Assembly (NCBI GenBank): GCA_002869015.1
Contig: PKTT01000009.1
Location: 61,755-125,754, forward strand
Direction of reading: 5' to 3'
Origin: Deltaproteobacteria bacterium
Lineage (GTDB): Bacteria > Desulfobacterota > Deferrisomatia > Deferrisomatales > BM512
DNA length: 64,000 bases
Shown here in pieces: positions 1 to 8,780 of the stretch. Position numbers and translations under genes: made by a program. Position 1 is the stretch's first letter. Each line of letters starts with the position of its first letter. A model generated the notes under the pieces. It saw only the letters and a program-made list of their open reading frames with translations. It was not told the origin of the DNA and ran no database searches.

Positions 1-1
1 G

Positions 2-379
2 GATGGCGCGCACAATCCACATGCCGCGAAAGCCCTCGCCGAAGCTCTCAAAGTTAGCGCCGGCGAAAGAGCGCGCCTCATACTGGTCCTCGGGGTTTTA
101 GATGATAAAGATGCTCAATCAATTGTCGATGAGTTGGCGCCCTTGGCGGATGAGGTAATTTATACCCGCTCCGACTCAAGCCGATCTCTCTCGCCCGAGG
201 AGTTTGAAGCGCTTTGCGCAGGGAGGGCTAGGCACTCCATCGTCAAGGCGGGGCTCAAGGAGTCGCTCGCTGAGGCAAGGGCTCTCGCCGGACCGGAGGA
301 CCTCATTGTAATAACCGGCTCTTTGACCATGGCTGGGCAGGCCCGCTCCATCCTGAGAAGCGAGGGGCTCCTCCCTTGA
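2..379 (+). CDS. folC: FolC, bifunctional folylpolyglutamate/dihydrofolate synthase (C-terminal part)
   Basis: The reading frame is open from base 2 and runs off the left edge, so only the last 125 residues are present. It begins with DGAHNP, the signature that opens the C-terminal Mur-ligase-like domain of FolC, followed by the LVLGVLDDKD strand typical of the family, where LGIL-DKD is usual. The enzyme adds glutamate to folates, and often also makes dihydrofolate from dihydropteroate, in the cytoplasm. The TGA stop overlaps the TTG start of lptD (TTGA), so the two are probably translationally coupled. The identity of the missing N-terminal ATP-binding part is inferred. Confidence 0.88.
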   Translation, partial: DGAHNPHAAKALAEALKVSAGERARLILVLGVLDDKDAQSIVDELAPLADEVIYTRSDSSRSLSPEEFEALCAGRARHSIVKAGLKESLAEARALAGPEDLIVITGSLTMAGQARSILRSEGLLP

Positions 380-2388
380 CCCGAAGATTACTCCTCTTAA
401 CTGCGCTATATCTTTTGACGCAGCTTTTCGCTGCTCAGCACAGCTGCGCCGAAACGCTGGCCCTGAGGGAGAGCCCACGGCGTCTCACCTTCAATGCCGA
501 TTCACTCGACGTAGCAGGGGAGAACATCGTCGCCGAGGGTAACGTGACGATAGCCTGGGATGGAAAGGTGCTTACCGCAGACCATGCGCGCTATGAGCGT
601 GACAAGGGAACGGTAGTCGCCGAAGGCGATGTGCTGCTCGTGGATATGGAGGGCAACCGCGTCGAGTGCGAATCTGTATCCCTCAATATGGAGACGCTGG
701 AGGGAGAGATTCGCCAGGGCAACCTCTACCTCGCCGACTCGGGCTATAAAATCAGCGCTAAATCATTGAGGCGTACAGGCGAGCTTACCTATGAAGCAAC
801 AGACGCCAGCTTCACAGCCTGCGACGGCTCCTCCCCATCCTGGCGCTTTGACGCCGATTGGCTGAAGGTGCGCATCGAAGAATTCTTAACCGGCGGCAAC
901 GCAGTTTTTCGCGTTGAGGAGGTGCCGGTTCTCTATACCCCATGGCTGATCTATCCGGCGAAGACGCAGCGCACAACAGGGTTCCTTCCGCCCAAGGCGG
1001 GGTGGACGACAAGAGGCGGTACGGAGCTAAAAATCCCCTTTTACTGGGCCTTTGCCGATAACGCCGATATCACCATGACCACAGACTATAAATCCCGCCT
1101 TGGAGTCGGCGAGACCTTTGATCTTCGCTATATCCTGGCGGAGGGCCATGACGGCAACTTCAAGGTTAAGCTCCTTCACGATAAGGAGGAGGATGACAAT
1201 GAAGCCGAGGTCAAGGGAGAGCACCTGTCACGCTTTAGCCGTGATGACCTCCTCGACCTCAAGGTTGATTACGTCTCCGACGCGAGCGATTACCGGGAAG
1301 ACTCGGAGACCCTCGAATTAAGGGGGATTGTACGAAAGGAGAGCCGCGTCTACGGAGCCCATACGATGGAGCCCGGCACTCTCTTTTTGCTTGGCCGCTG
1401 GACACAGGCGCTTCTCGAACCGCAGGGAGACACTCTGCAACAGCTTCCTCGAATGGGCTTTTATGGAGTTGAAACACCCCTAGTCTACGGAATCAACTCA
1501 TTTACTGAGGCCGAAGCCACACGCTTTAAGCGCGATGAGGGAGTTGATGGAGATCGCTTCAGGGTCAATCATGGGCTGACAAAGGGCTTTGGGGATAACT
1601 CCGGTTGGCTGCGACTTGGCGCCGGTTACCGCTACAACTATTATGACCTTAACTCAGAGACCTACGAAAAGAGCGGCCCTTGGGTAGAGGCGGATGGGCG
1701 GGTGGCGCTGGGGCGCCAGTGGGGGAGCGCCCTTCATGTGGTGGAGCCCAATATCAACTGGCGCTGGGAAGAGCGAAACAGGGATGATGAGGTGGAGTAT
1801 TTCGACGAGGAGGATATCTTTAAGGACTCTTCGACGATTTTTTTGGGGCTCACCAACCGACTCCTCGATACGGAGAGTTTAAGGGAGCTCTTTTTGTTGG
1901 AGTTTGGCCGCGAGGTGGGGGTCAGACACCTTACGAGGGATGGGTTCGCATCGGTAAATTGGGAGAACTACCGCGCCGTGATGGAGCTCTCCCCCTTTGT
2001 AAATACAAAGCTTCGCCTTGATGGAGAGTACGCCGACGACGAGGGCGGACGCTTTAATCGTTGGGCGGGTCTTTTGACGGCCAAAGACAGACGCGGAGAT
2101 GAAATCCGCTTCGAGCGCAACTTTATACGCGGCGAGGCGGACTATCTGGACGGCGGCCTTATAATACCCTTTAACGAGAGCGTCTCCGCTTCATATAGAA
2201 ACCGCTTCTCCCTGAGAGACGATATAAGGCTTGAGGATGAGACGGGGCTAAAATTCAGCCACCCCTGCTGGGAGGTCACCTTGACCTACTCACGCGTCTA
2301 TATGGCTGATGAGGACAGGATAGATTACAGGTATTACGCCACGGTCACGCTGGCCGGGCTAAACAGACTCGGCAAATTTAGATGGTAA
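376..2388 (+). CDS. lptD: LptD, LPS-assembly outer-membrane protein
   Basis: 670 residues. A cleavable signal peptide (about residues 1-25, ending near SCAE) is followed by an LptA/OstA-like beta-jellyroll (about 30-130, with the AEGNV and EGDV repeats typical of that fold). A long C-terminal barrel is rich in alternating aromatic and charged strands. The segment reading LYTPWLIYPAKTQRTTGFL matches the start of the LptD barrel. LptD inserts lipopolysaccharide into the outer leaflet together with LptE. At 670 residues it is somewhat shorter than the E. coli protein (784). The start is TTG, overlapping the folC stop; the next gene overlaps its stop by seven bases. Its presence argues for an LPS-bearing outer membrane. 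Confidence 0.93.
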   Translation: MTRRLLLLTALYLLTQLFAAQHSCAETLALRESPRRLTFNADSLDVAGENIVAEGNVTIAWDGKVLTADHARYERDKGTVVAEGDVLLVDMEGNRVECESVSLNMETLEGEIRQGNLYLADSGYKISAKSLRRTGELTYEATDASFTACDGSSPSWRFDADWLKVRIEEFLTGGNAVFRVEEVPVLYTPWLIYPAKTQRTTGFLPPKAGWTTRGGTELKIPFYWAFADNADITMTTDYKSRLGVGETFDLRYILAEGHDGNFKVKLLHDKEEDDNEAEVKGEHLSRFSRDDLLDLKVDYVSDASDYREDSETLELRGIVRKESRVYGAHTMEPGTLFLLGRWTQALLEPQGDTLQQLPRMGFYGVETPLVYGINSFTEAEATRFKRDEGVDGDRFRVNHGLTKGFGDNSGWLRLGAGYRYNYYDLNSETYEKSGPWVEADGRVALGRQWGSALHVVEPNINWRWEERNRDDEVEYFDEEDIFKDSSTIFLGLTNRLLDTESLRELFLLEFGREVGVRHLTRDGFASVNWENYRAVMELSPFVNTKLRLDGEYADDEGGRFNRWAGLLTAKDRRGDEIRFERNFIRGEADYLDGGLIIPFNESVSASYRNRFSLRDDIRLEDETGLKFSHPCWEVTLTYSRVYMADEDRIDYRYYATVTLAGLNRLGKFRW

Positions 2389-3998
2389 AGGGAAAATTAA
2401 TTCTGCTGATGCTAATAGCGGCCGCGCTCTTTGCGGCGCTGCCGGCGTCGGCTGATTATGAGCGCGGCAGAAACGCCTATTATGAGCTTAGAGCGGATGC
2501 GGGGCGCAACACCAACCCCATAGAATGGCGGGCGGTTGCCGGACTCTTCGCGGGGGCGGAGCTACAGGGTGACAGGCCCGCCGATGCGCTATACATGTCT
2601 GCCTTCTGTTATGAGCGCGCTTACGCCATAGCGAGAAATGAAGCGGACTTCACCCGCTCGACGCAGTATTACATTAAGCTGGCCGACACATATCCCAAAT
2701 CAAACCTCGCGGATGATGGCCTCTTTCGCGCGGGAGCTATGTTCGAGGGGGTGGGGGATGTTGAGCTCGCCAAAGCCCTCTTTAGACGCATAGTAAAGGA
2801 GATGCCCGATGGAGACATGGCGGGCACCGCGAAGAAAAGTCTCAAAAAACGCCCGCAGCGAGTGTATCTGAAAGAGGCTCGCTACTTCTCCGCGCCGACC
2901 TACACGCGAGTTGTCATCGAGCTAAGCGGGCGCGCGGAGTACACCTCCCAATCGCTGCCGCCCAATGAGACCGTAGGGCGTCCCAGCAGGATATTCATCG
3001 ACCTGGACGGGGTGGCGATGCGCGGCGTAAGCGGCGATGAACTCTCAGTTCTCGACGGATTGGTCACCAGGGTCAGGTTGGGGCAGCATAGTCCCACCAA
3101 GATGCGCGCCGTACTGGACCTCAACGCTGCCTCGGAATATCGGGTATTCCCCCTCCTTGAGCCCTACAGGATAGTTGTCGATGTCTTCAGGAGCGAGGGG
3201 GGAGGGACGGGCAAGCTCGGCTCCACCGGCGAGGAGGACATCGTCCCCCGCCTCATCACAGAATCAAAGGAGCCGGCAAGGAGCGCTGAATCAAAGACCC
3301 CGCCCAGCGCCGCCGCTACAACAACAACCGGGAAACGCTACCGCATAGTCATTGACCCCGGCCACGGAGGAACAGACCCCGGCGCTGTGGGGAGGGGCGG
3401 GCTCTATGAGAAGACGGTTACCCTTAGGATGGCGAAGGCTCTTAGGGATAGCCTCAAAAAAAGGCTGGATTGTGATATAAAGTTGACTAGAAACGGGGAC
3501 ACCACCCTCTCGCTCTCCGAGCGAACGGCAATCGCCAACGGATTCGGGGCGGATCTCTTCATTTCGCTCCACGCCAACGCAGCGCGCTCAAGGAAGGCCA
3601 GGGGCATCGAAACATATTACCTTGACCGCTCCTCCGACCGCTCCGCGAGGCAGGTCGCCGCGATGGAGAATAAGAACACCGTGGACTCGGTTGCAGAGAC
3701 AGAGCATATATTGGCCGACGTCCTCCTCGGCATGAAGACGCCGGAGTCAAAGCGCCTCGCTGAAGCAGTGCAGAGTGAGCTAATAAATTACGTTACGTTA
3801 AATCACGGAAATGTGCGGGACCTCGGCGTAAAAAGAGCGCCTTTTTATGTGCTGACAGGGGCGGTTATGCCCTCGATCCTCGTTGAAACGGCCTTTATAT
3901 CCAACCCGACCGAGGAAAAGTGGTTATCTTCTTCAAAGTATGGAGGAACCATAGCCCAAGCTATTACAGAAGCGGTGGACAAGTATTTTGCACAGTAA
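2382..3998 (+). CDS. N-acetylmuramoyl-L-alanine amidase with AMIN domain (AmiC-like)
   Basis: 538 residues. A signal peptide (1-24, ending PASA) leads into a helical TPR/YbgF-like region (about 25-150), an AMIN domain (about 157-270) and, after a Ser/Thr/Ala linker, a catalytic Amidase_3 domain (about 320-537). Zinc ligands are visible: His in DPGHGG, Glu in LYEKTV, His in SLHANA, and the catalytic Glu in LVETAF. Amidases of this type cut the amide bond between MurNAc and the stem peptide in the periplasm, usually at the division site, and the AMIN domain binds peptidoglycan. The ATG overlaps the lptD stop, so it belongs to the same operon. The N-terminal helical region is an addition compared with E. 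coli AmiC. Confidence 0.93.
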   Translation: MVKGKLILLMLIAAALFAALPASADYERGRNAYYELRADAGRNTNPIEWRAVAGLFAGAELQGDRPADALYMSAFCYERAYAIARNEADFTRSTQYYIKLADTYPKSNLADDGLFRAGAMFEGVGDVELAKALFRRIVKEMPDGDMAGTAKKSLKKRPQRVYLKEARYFSAPTYTRVVIELSGRAEYTSQSLPPNETVGRPSRIFIDLDGVAMRGVSGDELSVLDGLVTRVRLGQHSPTKMRAVLDLNAASEYRVFPLLEPYRIVVDVFRSEGGGTGKLGSTGEEDIVPRLITESKEPARSAESKTPPSAAATTTTGKRYRIVIDPGHGGTDPGAVGRGGLYEKTVTLRMAKALRDSLKKRLDCDIKLTRNGDTTLSLSERTAIANGFGADLFISLHANAARSRKARGIETYYLDRSSDRSARQVAAMENKNTVDSVAETEHILADVLLGMKTPESKRLAEAVQSELINYVTLNHGNVRDLGVKRAPFYVLTGAVMPSILVETAFISNPTEEKWLSSSKYGGTIAQAITEAVDKYFAQ

Positions 3999-4031
3999 AA
4001 TTGAAAATTTATATGAGAGAAAAGCCGCCCA

Positions 4032-6734
4032 ATGAGCACAGACTCCTTTGATATAAAGTCAATCGACGAGAAGACCCCCTTGCCGTATGGGACGCTGGTC
4101 GAATACTTCCGAGACCCCCAGACACGCTCCGCGAGGGTGCGCGAGGTCGCCACGGCGATGAGGGCGAGGGTGCGCGAGCTAAATGAGGTTACCTCAAAGG
4201 GCCGCAAAGTCACTGCGCTCCTGACTGCAATCACCGACCAGATAGTTTCCTCCCTCTTTAAAGCACTTGTGGAGGGCGGCCTCCTTGAAAAGGAGCCTAT
4301 ATGCCTCATGGCGATGGGCGGCTACGGCAGGCGCGAACTCTCGCCTTACTCCGACCTTGATCTGCTCCTCCTTCACGGGGACAGGGTAAAGCTTGGCACC
4401 TTCTCCGAGGATTTTCTCTATCCGCTGTGGGACGCAGGTTTTGATGTTCAATCGGTAACCCGCACCGTTAAGGAGAATATCGCGGTGAGCAGGGAGGACA
4501 TAAGGAGCCGCTCCAGCCTCCTCGAATCACGGCTGATCTTTGGAGATCAGGGCCTTGCAGACGATTTCTTTCACCGCGTTGTAGAGGGGGAGATATTCGG
4601 TAAAGGTGTAAAGCGTTTTTTGCGCGCCAAGCTCGACGAGATGGATGCGCGGCACGCACGCTTTGGCGACACGCTCTACATCACGCAGCCGAACCTCAAA
4701 GATGGGCAGGGCGGCCTTCGGGATATCCAGATGGCGTTCTGGGCTGCAAAGCTGCGCCTCAAAGTATCCACGGTGGATGAGATGTTCGGCTCCGGCGAGC
4801 TAATCCCGCCGGAGGAGATAAGGGCGCTAGAGGAGTCGAGGGACTTTCTCATCCGCGTCAGGAACTTTCTCCACTTCTCCTCCAGCAGAAGAGAGGACCG
4901 CCTTGGCGAGGAGAGCCAGGAGGATGCCGCCCGCTTCTTCGGCTATGAGGACTCCAAGAGGCAGCCCGCCGCCGCAAAGTTCATGATGGATTTTTACAGA
5001 CATACGTCGAGAGTCAAGCACTTTGCCGATGTGGTGATCCGCCGCTCCTGCCACGGGATTATCAACCTCAGGCCGGGCAAGCCCAAGGGGGTCCGCCGCC
5101 TGGGGTATGGGATAACCTTCAAGGGCGGCGAGCTTATGCTCTCCGAGGAGATGGTAAAGGAGAATCCCTACTGCCTCATAAAGGTCTTTGAAGAGGCGCA
5201 GAGCCTTGACGCGCCTCTTGCCCCGCAAGCGCTAGAGGTAGTGCGTGCAAACAGGGGCCTCGTCGATGAGCGCTTTCGCCGCGACAACCGCGTCGTTGAT
5301 TCATTTTTGAAGATACTAAAGCATCCGCGCCGCGTCGCGACCACGCTTCTATGGATGCATGACGTCCGCTTTCTGGATGCCCTGATACCGGAGTTCGCGC
5401 CGCTCTTTTGCCGGGTTACCCATGAGCTTAACCACGTATATACGGTGGACGTTCACTCTCTCTTTACCGTTACGTATCTCAGGAGGCTTGCCAGGGGCGA
5501 GTACCGGCAGAGCTTTCCGCTCGTTACGAGCGTCATGGAGAAGGTCAAGCGCCACGATATACTTTACCTCGCGGCGCTCTTGCATGACGTGGGCAAAGAC
5601 GGCTCCGGCAACCACCCGGAGCGCGGCGCGCAGATAGCCTTGACCGTTGGCGGAAGGATGGGCTTTGCCGGTGAAGAGCTTGAAATTCTCGTCTTCCTTA
5701 TAAGAAACCACCTTCTCATCTCCTCTACGGCGCAGGGCAGGGACCTCGCGGACGACGAGCTCATCGGGCGCGTCTCCGAATTCATCGGCTCAGAGGAGAT
5801 GCTTGACCTCCTCTTCTTACTGACCTTCGCCGACATCTCGGCGGTGGGCGAGGGGGTCTTGAATGATTGGAAGATGAGCCTCATCGCGGAGCTATATCAA
5901 AAGGTCCGAGGCAACATTCTGCGTGAATCGGTAAAGCCGCCGAGCATAGAGAAGCGCGCTGGCGTGGTGCAGGAGCGGCTGATCCAAACGGCCAGGGATG
6001 AGGGGCTTGGAGGCGTAGTCGAAGAGTTTGTCGCGGGCGTTGACCACCCCCGCTATCTTCTGGCTTACCCCGTCACAGAGCTTATGGAGCATCTGGCGCT
6101 CTTTTCGAGAAAAGATGCGGCGCCCCTTATGCAGGTGCGCAGAGTTGAGGGCGAGAACCACTCCATCGCCATGATCCTCTCAAAGGACCACCCCGGCCTC
6201 TTCGCGGAGATAGCGGGTGTCACCGCCGCCTCCGGGGTGAACATAATATCCGCCAACCTGACGACGCGGCGTGACGGCTGGGCGCTCGATATCCTGCACG
6301 TAACGGGCCCCGCCGGGGAGCGCCTTGAGGATGAGCGCAAGGTGGCAAGGTGGCGAAAGAATCTCTTAGCCTACCTAGACGATGAGCGGGAGGATGAGCT
6401 TTCGCCGAGCCGGCAGATGCAGAAGATACACCGTGGCAAGAAGCCGCACCGTATACCGCCGCCCAAGATACGCTTCGACAATGAGGCCTCTACCCGCTTC
6501 ACGGTTGTAGACATAGAGGCGCGTGACAGGCTAGGCCTCCTTTACGATATCGCCCGAGGCTTCTCCAGCGCCGGTCTAACAATACGCCTGGCACGGATTG
6601 CAACTACCCTTGTGCGCGCCGACGACTCCTTTTACGTCGAGCGGGTAACGGGCGGCAAGGTCTTGCAGATAGGGGAGATAGCCTTTGTAAGGCAAATTCT
6701 CCAGAAGTATATAAAGGAAGGTTACAAGGATTAA
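4032..6734 (+). CDS. glnD: GlnD, [protein-PII] uridylyltransferase/uridylyl-removing enzyme
   Basis: 900 residues, full length for the family. The nucleotidyltransferase motif GGYGRRELSPYSDLDL lies near residues 96-111 with the two metal-binding Asp residues. The HD hydrolase motif HDVGKDGSGNH is near residue 518. Two ACT domains lie near 709-780 and 823-900. GlnD adds UMP to PII proteins under nitrogen limitation and removes it when glutamine is high, so it acts as the cell's nitrogen sensor. It starts at ATG 4032, 33 bases after the amidase stop, with GAGAG upstream. No PII gene or other nitrogen-regulation gene is next to it. Confidence 0.96.
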   Translation: MSTDSFDIKSIDEKTPLPYGTLVEYFRDPQTRSARVREVATAMRARVRELNEVTSKGRKVTALLTAITDQIVSSLFKALVEGGLLEKEPICLMAMGGYGRRELSPYSDLDLLLLHGDRVKLGTFSEDFLYPLWDAGFDVQSVTRTVKENIAVSREDIRSRSSLLESRLIFGDQGLADDFFHRVVEGEIFGKGVKRFLRAKLDEMDARHARFGDTLYITQPNLKDGQGGLRDIQMAFWAAKLRLKVSTVDEMFGSGELIPPEEIRALEESRDFLIRVRNFLHFSSSRREDRLGEESQEDAARFFGYEDSKRQPAAAKFMMDFYRHTSRVKHFADVVIRRSCHGIINLRPGKPKGVRRLGYGITFKGGELMLSEEMVKENPYCLIKVFEEAQSLDAPLAPQALEVVRANRGLVDERFRRDNRVVDSFLKILKHPRRVATTLLWMHDVRFLDALIPEFAPLFCRVTHELNHVYTVDVHSLFTVTYLRRLARGEYRQSFPLVTSVMEKVKRHDILYLAALLHDVGKDGSGNHPERGAQIALTVGGRMGFAGEELEILVFLIRNHLLISSTAQGRDLADDELIGRVSEFIGSEEMLDLLFLLTFADISAVGEGVLNDWKMSLIAELYQKVRGNILRESVKPPSIEKRAGVVQERLIQTARDEGLGGVVEEFVAGVDHPRYLLAYPVTELMEHLALFSRKDAAPLMQVRRVEGENHSIAMILSKDHPGLFAEIAGVTAASGVNIISANLTTRRDGWALDILHVTGPAGERLEDERKVARWRKNLLAYLDDEREDELSPSRQMQKIHRGKKPHRIPPPKIRFDNEASTRFTVVDIEARDRLGLLYDIARGFSSAGLTIRLARIATTLVRADDSFYVERVTGGKVLQIGEIAFVRQILQKYIKEGYKD

Positions 6735-6737
6735 CGT

Positions 6738-7601
6738 ATGAGATATTTTAAAGGCTTGCTTCTCTTTGTGGCGCTTATTTTTGCGGCGGCCGCAGCATTT
6801 GGGGCTGTTACTATTCGGACAACGGGGGTCAGGGTAGGGGATATCTTCTCAGTCGAAGAGAGCTTCCCCGCCGGGACAAAGTCGGCCTCTATCTCCTTTA
6901 AGGGGGTGACCCTTCCCCTTATGCCGGATGGCAGCGGAAGGTGGAGCGCTCTCGCCGGGGTGGATTTGGAGTCCGTCGAGGGGCCCGCGCCCCTTACAAT
7001 TACACATACCCTCTCAGGCGGGGAGACATATTCGGAAGAGGTGCCCTTGAACATCCTGCCGAGGGTCTTCAGAGAGCAGCATATAACAGTCGACGACTCA
7101 AAGGTCTTCCTCTCCGAGGAGGACAGGGCCCGCGCCAATAAAGAGAACCGGGAGATCAGAGCCGCCCTCGCCAAGACGACCGAGGAGCGGCTATGGAAGA
7201 GCCCCTTTGCGCTTCCCATAGAGGGTCGCCACTCAAGCCCCTTCGGCTTACAGCGATACTATAACGGGGAGAAGGGCAGCTACCACAGCGGCCTTGATAT
7301 AGCAGCGGCAAAGGACTCCGAGATCTATGCCTCCTCCGAGGGTCGCGTGGCGCTTGTCGGAGATTATTTCTACACGGGCAACACAGTCTTCTTGGACCAC
7401 GGCCTTGGGCTCTATACAGCATATTTTCACATGGAGACGGTGGCGGTTAAGGCGGGTGATCTGCTAAAGGCTGGCGACCTGATCGGCGGGGTCGGCTCCA
7501 CAGGGCGCTCCACGGGTCCGCATCTTCACTGGGGGGTCTATGTGGGCGGCGTCAAGGTGGACCCTTTGAGCCTCGTTGCAGTGACCAAAAGCCTTGACTA
7601 A
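6738..7601 (+). CDS. M23 family (LytM-type) metallopeptidase, secreted
   Basis: 287 residues, starting 3 bases after the glnD stop. A signal peptide (about 1-23) is followed by an N-terminal beta-rich domain and a C-terminal LytM domain. The zinc ligands are HSGLD near residue 181 and the HLHW pair near residue 260; SPFG and STGRSTGPHLHWG are family hallmarks. Active LytM enzymes cut peptide cross-links in peptidoglycan, and here all catalytic residues appear present, so it is likely an active endopeptidase rather than an EnvC-like activator. Its place downstream of an AMIN amidase fits a cell-wall remodelling role. The exact substrate is unknown. Confidence 0.92.
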   Translation: MRYFKGLLLFVALIFAAAAAFGAVTIRTTGVRVGDIFSVEESFPAGTKSASISFKGVTLPLMPDGSGRWSALAGVDLESVEGPAPLTITHTLSGGETYSEEVPLNILPRVFREQHITVDDSKVFLSEEDRARANKENREIRAALAKTTEERLWKSPFALPIEGRHSSPFGLQRYYNGEKGSYHSGLDIAAAKDSEIYASSEGRVALVGDYFYTGNTVFLDHGLGLYTAYFHMETVAVKAGDLLKAGDLIGGVGSTGRSTGPHLHWGVYVGGVKVDPLSLVAVTKSLD

Positions 7602-7642
7602 TGGCGCTTACGGTATCAGTCTGTGCCCTCTGGGAGAATTAG

Positions 7643-7885
7643 ATGACCAAGAAAAAAGAAGTAGAAAAAAAATTTGAGGCGCTCCTTGATGACCTGGAGG
7701 GGGTTGTCTCAGCGCTTGAGGGTGGAGAGCTTGACCTTGAGGAGGCGATGGAGGCCTTCAAAAAGGGAGTTACCCTCTCCAAGGAGTGCCACAAAAGGCT
7801 GGACGAAGCAGAACGCAAGGTGAAAATCCTAAGGCGCGAACTCTCCGGCGAGCTCTATGAGGAGGATTTCGACGCCGATGAGTGA
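7643..7885 (+). CDS. xseB: XseB, exodeoxyribonuclease VII small subunit
   Basis: 80 residues, normal length. The acidic helical hairpin with FEALLDDLEGVVSALEGGEL followed by LEEAMEAFKKGV is the XseB signature. The small subunit joins XseA to make an exonuclease that degrades single-stranded DNA from both ends. A GGGAGA ribosome-binding site lies about 10 bases upstream. Its stop overlaps the ATG at 7878 that opens the ispA frame. The order xseB-ispA-dxs-tlyA is widely seen in Deltaproteobacteria; xseA is not in this window. Confidence 0.95.
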   Translation: MTKKKEVEKKFEALLDDLEGVVSALEGGELDLEEAMEAFKKGVTLSKECHKRLDEAERKVKILRRELSGELYEEDFDADE

Positions 7886-7988
7886 TTTCGACGTTAATGG
7901 CTATCTGTCAAAGTGCGCGGCGCTTTCAGAAAGTTTTGCCGAAGAGGTCCTTAGGCCGGAGGGGCACCTTCCCTCGGAGCTCTACTAG
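7878..7988 (+). other. 5' in-frame segment of ispA ending in an amber codon
   Basis: ATG 7878 overlaps the xseB stop and opens 36 codons in the same frame as the ispA body, ending in TAG at 7986-7988. The segment reads like the normal N-terminal helix of a short-chain prenyltransferase: it ends HLPSELY, then the stop, then AMRYSFFAGGKRIRP, where family members run straight through. The next ATG is at 7992, three bases after the stop, so termination followed by re-initiation is possible. A base-call error or a recent point mutation at one codon would look the same. Confidence 0.75.
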
Positions 7989-7991
7989 GCG

Positions 7992-8777
7992 ATGCGCTAC
8001 TCCTTCTTCGCGGGAGGTAAGAGGATACGCCCGGCCCTGGCCTTTGCGGCTGCGGAGGCGATCTCCGGTGACGGTTCTACCTCAATACCCTTTGGCGTCG
8101 CCATTGAGATGGTCCACACCTACTCTCTAATCCACGACGACCTCCCCTCGATGGATGATGATGATTTACGCCGGGGTAAGCCAACTTGCCACGTAAAGTT
8201 CGGCGAAGCGATTGCTATCCTCGCCGGTGACGCCCTCCTGGCCGACGCTTTTGCCATGCTAACGGGTGAGTGGGTGACTGGACGCTTTCCTGCGGATATA
8301 ATCGTTAAGTGTATAAAGGAGATATCCCTTGCGGCGGGCGGCGCTGGGATGGTGGCGGGACAAGCGGTGGATATTCTCAGCGAGGGCAAAACGTTAGACC
8401 TCCCCGCCCTGGAATTCCTCCATACCCATAAGACAGGGGCGCTTATCAGAGCATCCGTGCTTACAGGCGGGCTCTCGGCGGGCGCAACAGGCAAGGAGCT
8501 TAATGCGCTGGAGCGCTATGCAGACCGCGTCGGCCTGGCTTTTCAGATTGCCGACGATATATTAGATGTAGAAGGCGACACAGAGACATTGGGCAAGCCG
8601 GTTGGTAGCGACGAGGGGCTCTCAAAGGCAACATATCCCTCGGTGGTCGGGCTTGGCGAGGCAAAGAGACGCCTTGCCGAGTTGATAGAGGAGGCCAACG
8701 AATTCACCGCCCTCTTTGGAGAGCGGGGCGAACCGCTACGCCAAATCGCCACCTTTGTCGGCAGCAGGAATAATTAA
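7992..8777 (+). CDS. ispA: IspA, (2E,6E)-farnesyl diphosphate synthase (polyprenyl synthase family), 5' end interrupted by amber codon
   Basis: 261 residues from the internal ATG; about 299 if the amber at 7986 were read as an amino acid, which is the usual family length. The first aspartate-rich motif is HDDLPSMDDDDLRRG near residue 50, and the second, DDILDVEGD, near residue 186. The GGKRIRP substrate-binding motif is at 9-15. The enzyme condenses isopentenyl diphosphate onto dimethylallyl or geranyl diphosphate for quinones and the undecaprenyl carrier. It sits three bases upstream of dxs, which feeds the same pathway. Starting at 7992 would remove the first helix, so either that shorter form works, or the stop is bypassed, or the base call is wrong. 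Confidence 0.88.
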   Translation: MRYSFFAGGKRIRPALAFAAAEAISGDGSTSIPFGVAIEMVHTYSLIHDDLPSMDDDDLRRGKPTCHVKFGEAIAILAGDALLADAFAMLTGEWVTGRFPADIIVKCIKEISLAAGGAGMVAGQAVDILSEGKTLDLPALEFLHTHKTGALIRASVLTGGLSAGATGKELNALERYADRVGLAFQIADDILDVEGDTETLGKPVGSDEGLSKATYPSVVGLGEAKRRLAELIEEANEFTALFGERGEPLRQIATFVGSRNN

Positions 8778-8780
8778 GAG

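Noticed and set aside
7986..7988. Genome-wide recoding of UAG (for example pyrrolysine)
   Set aside because: More than ten genes in the window end in TAG at their expected C-terminus, including ndk just before a terminator. No pyl gene is in the window. A single-gene event is more likely.
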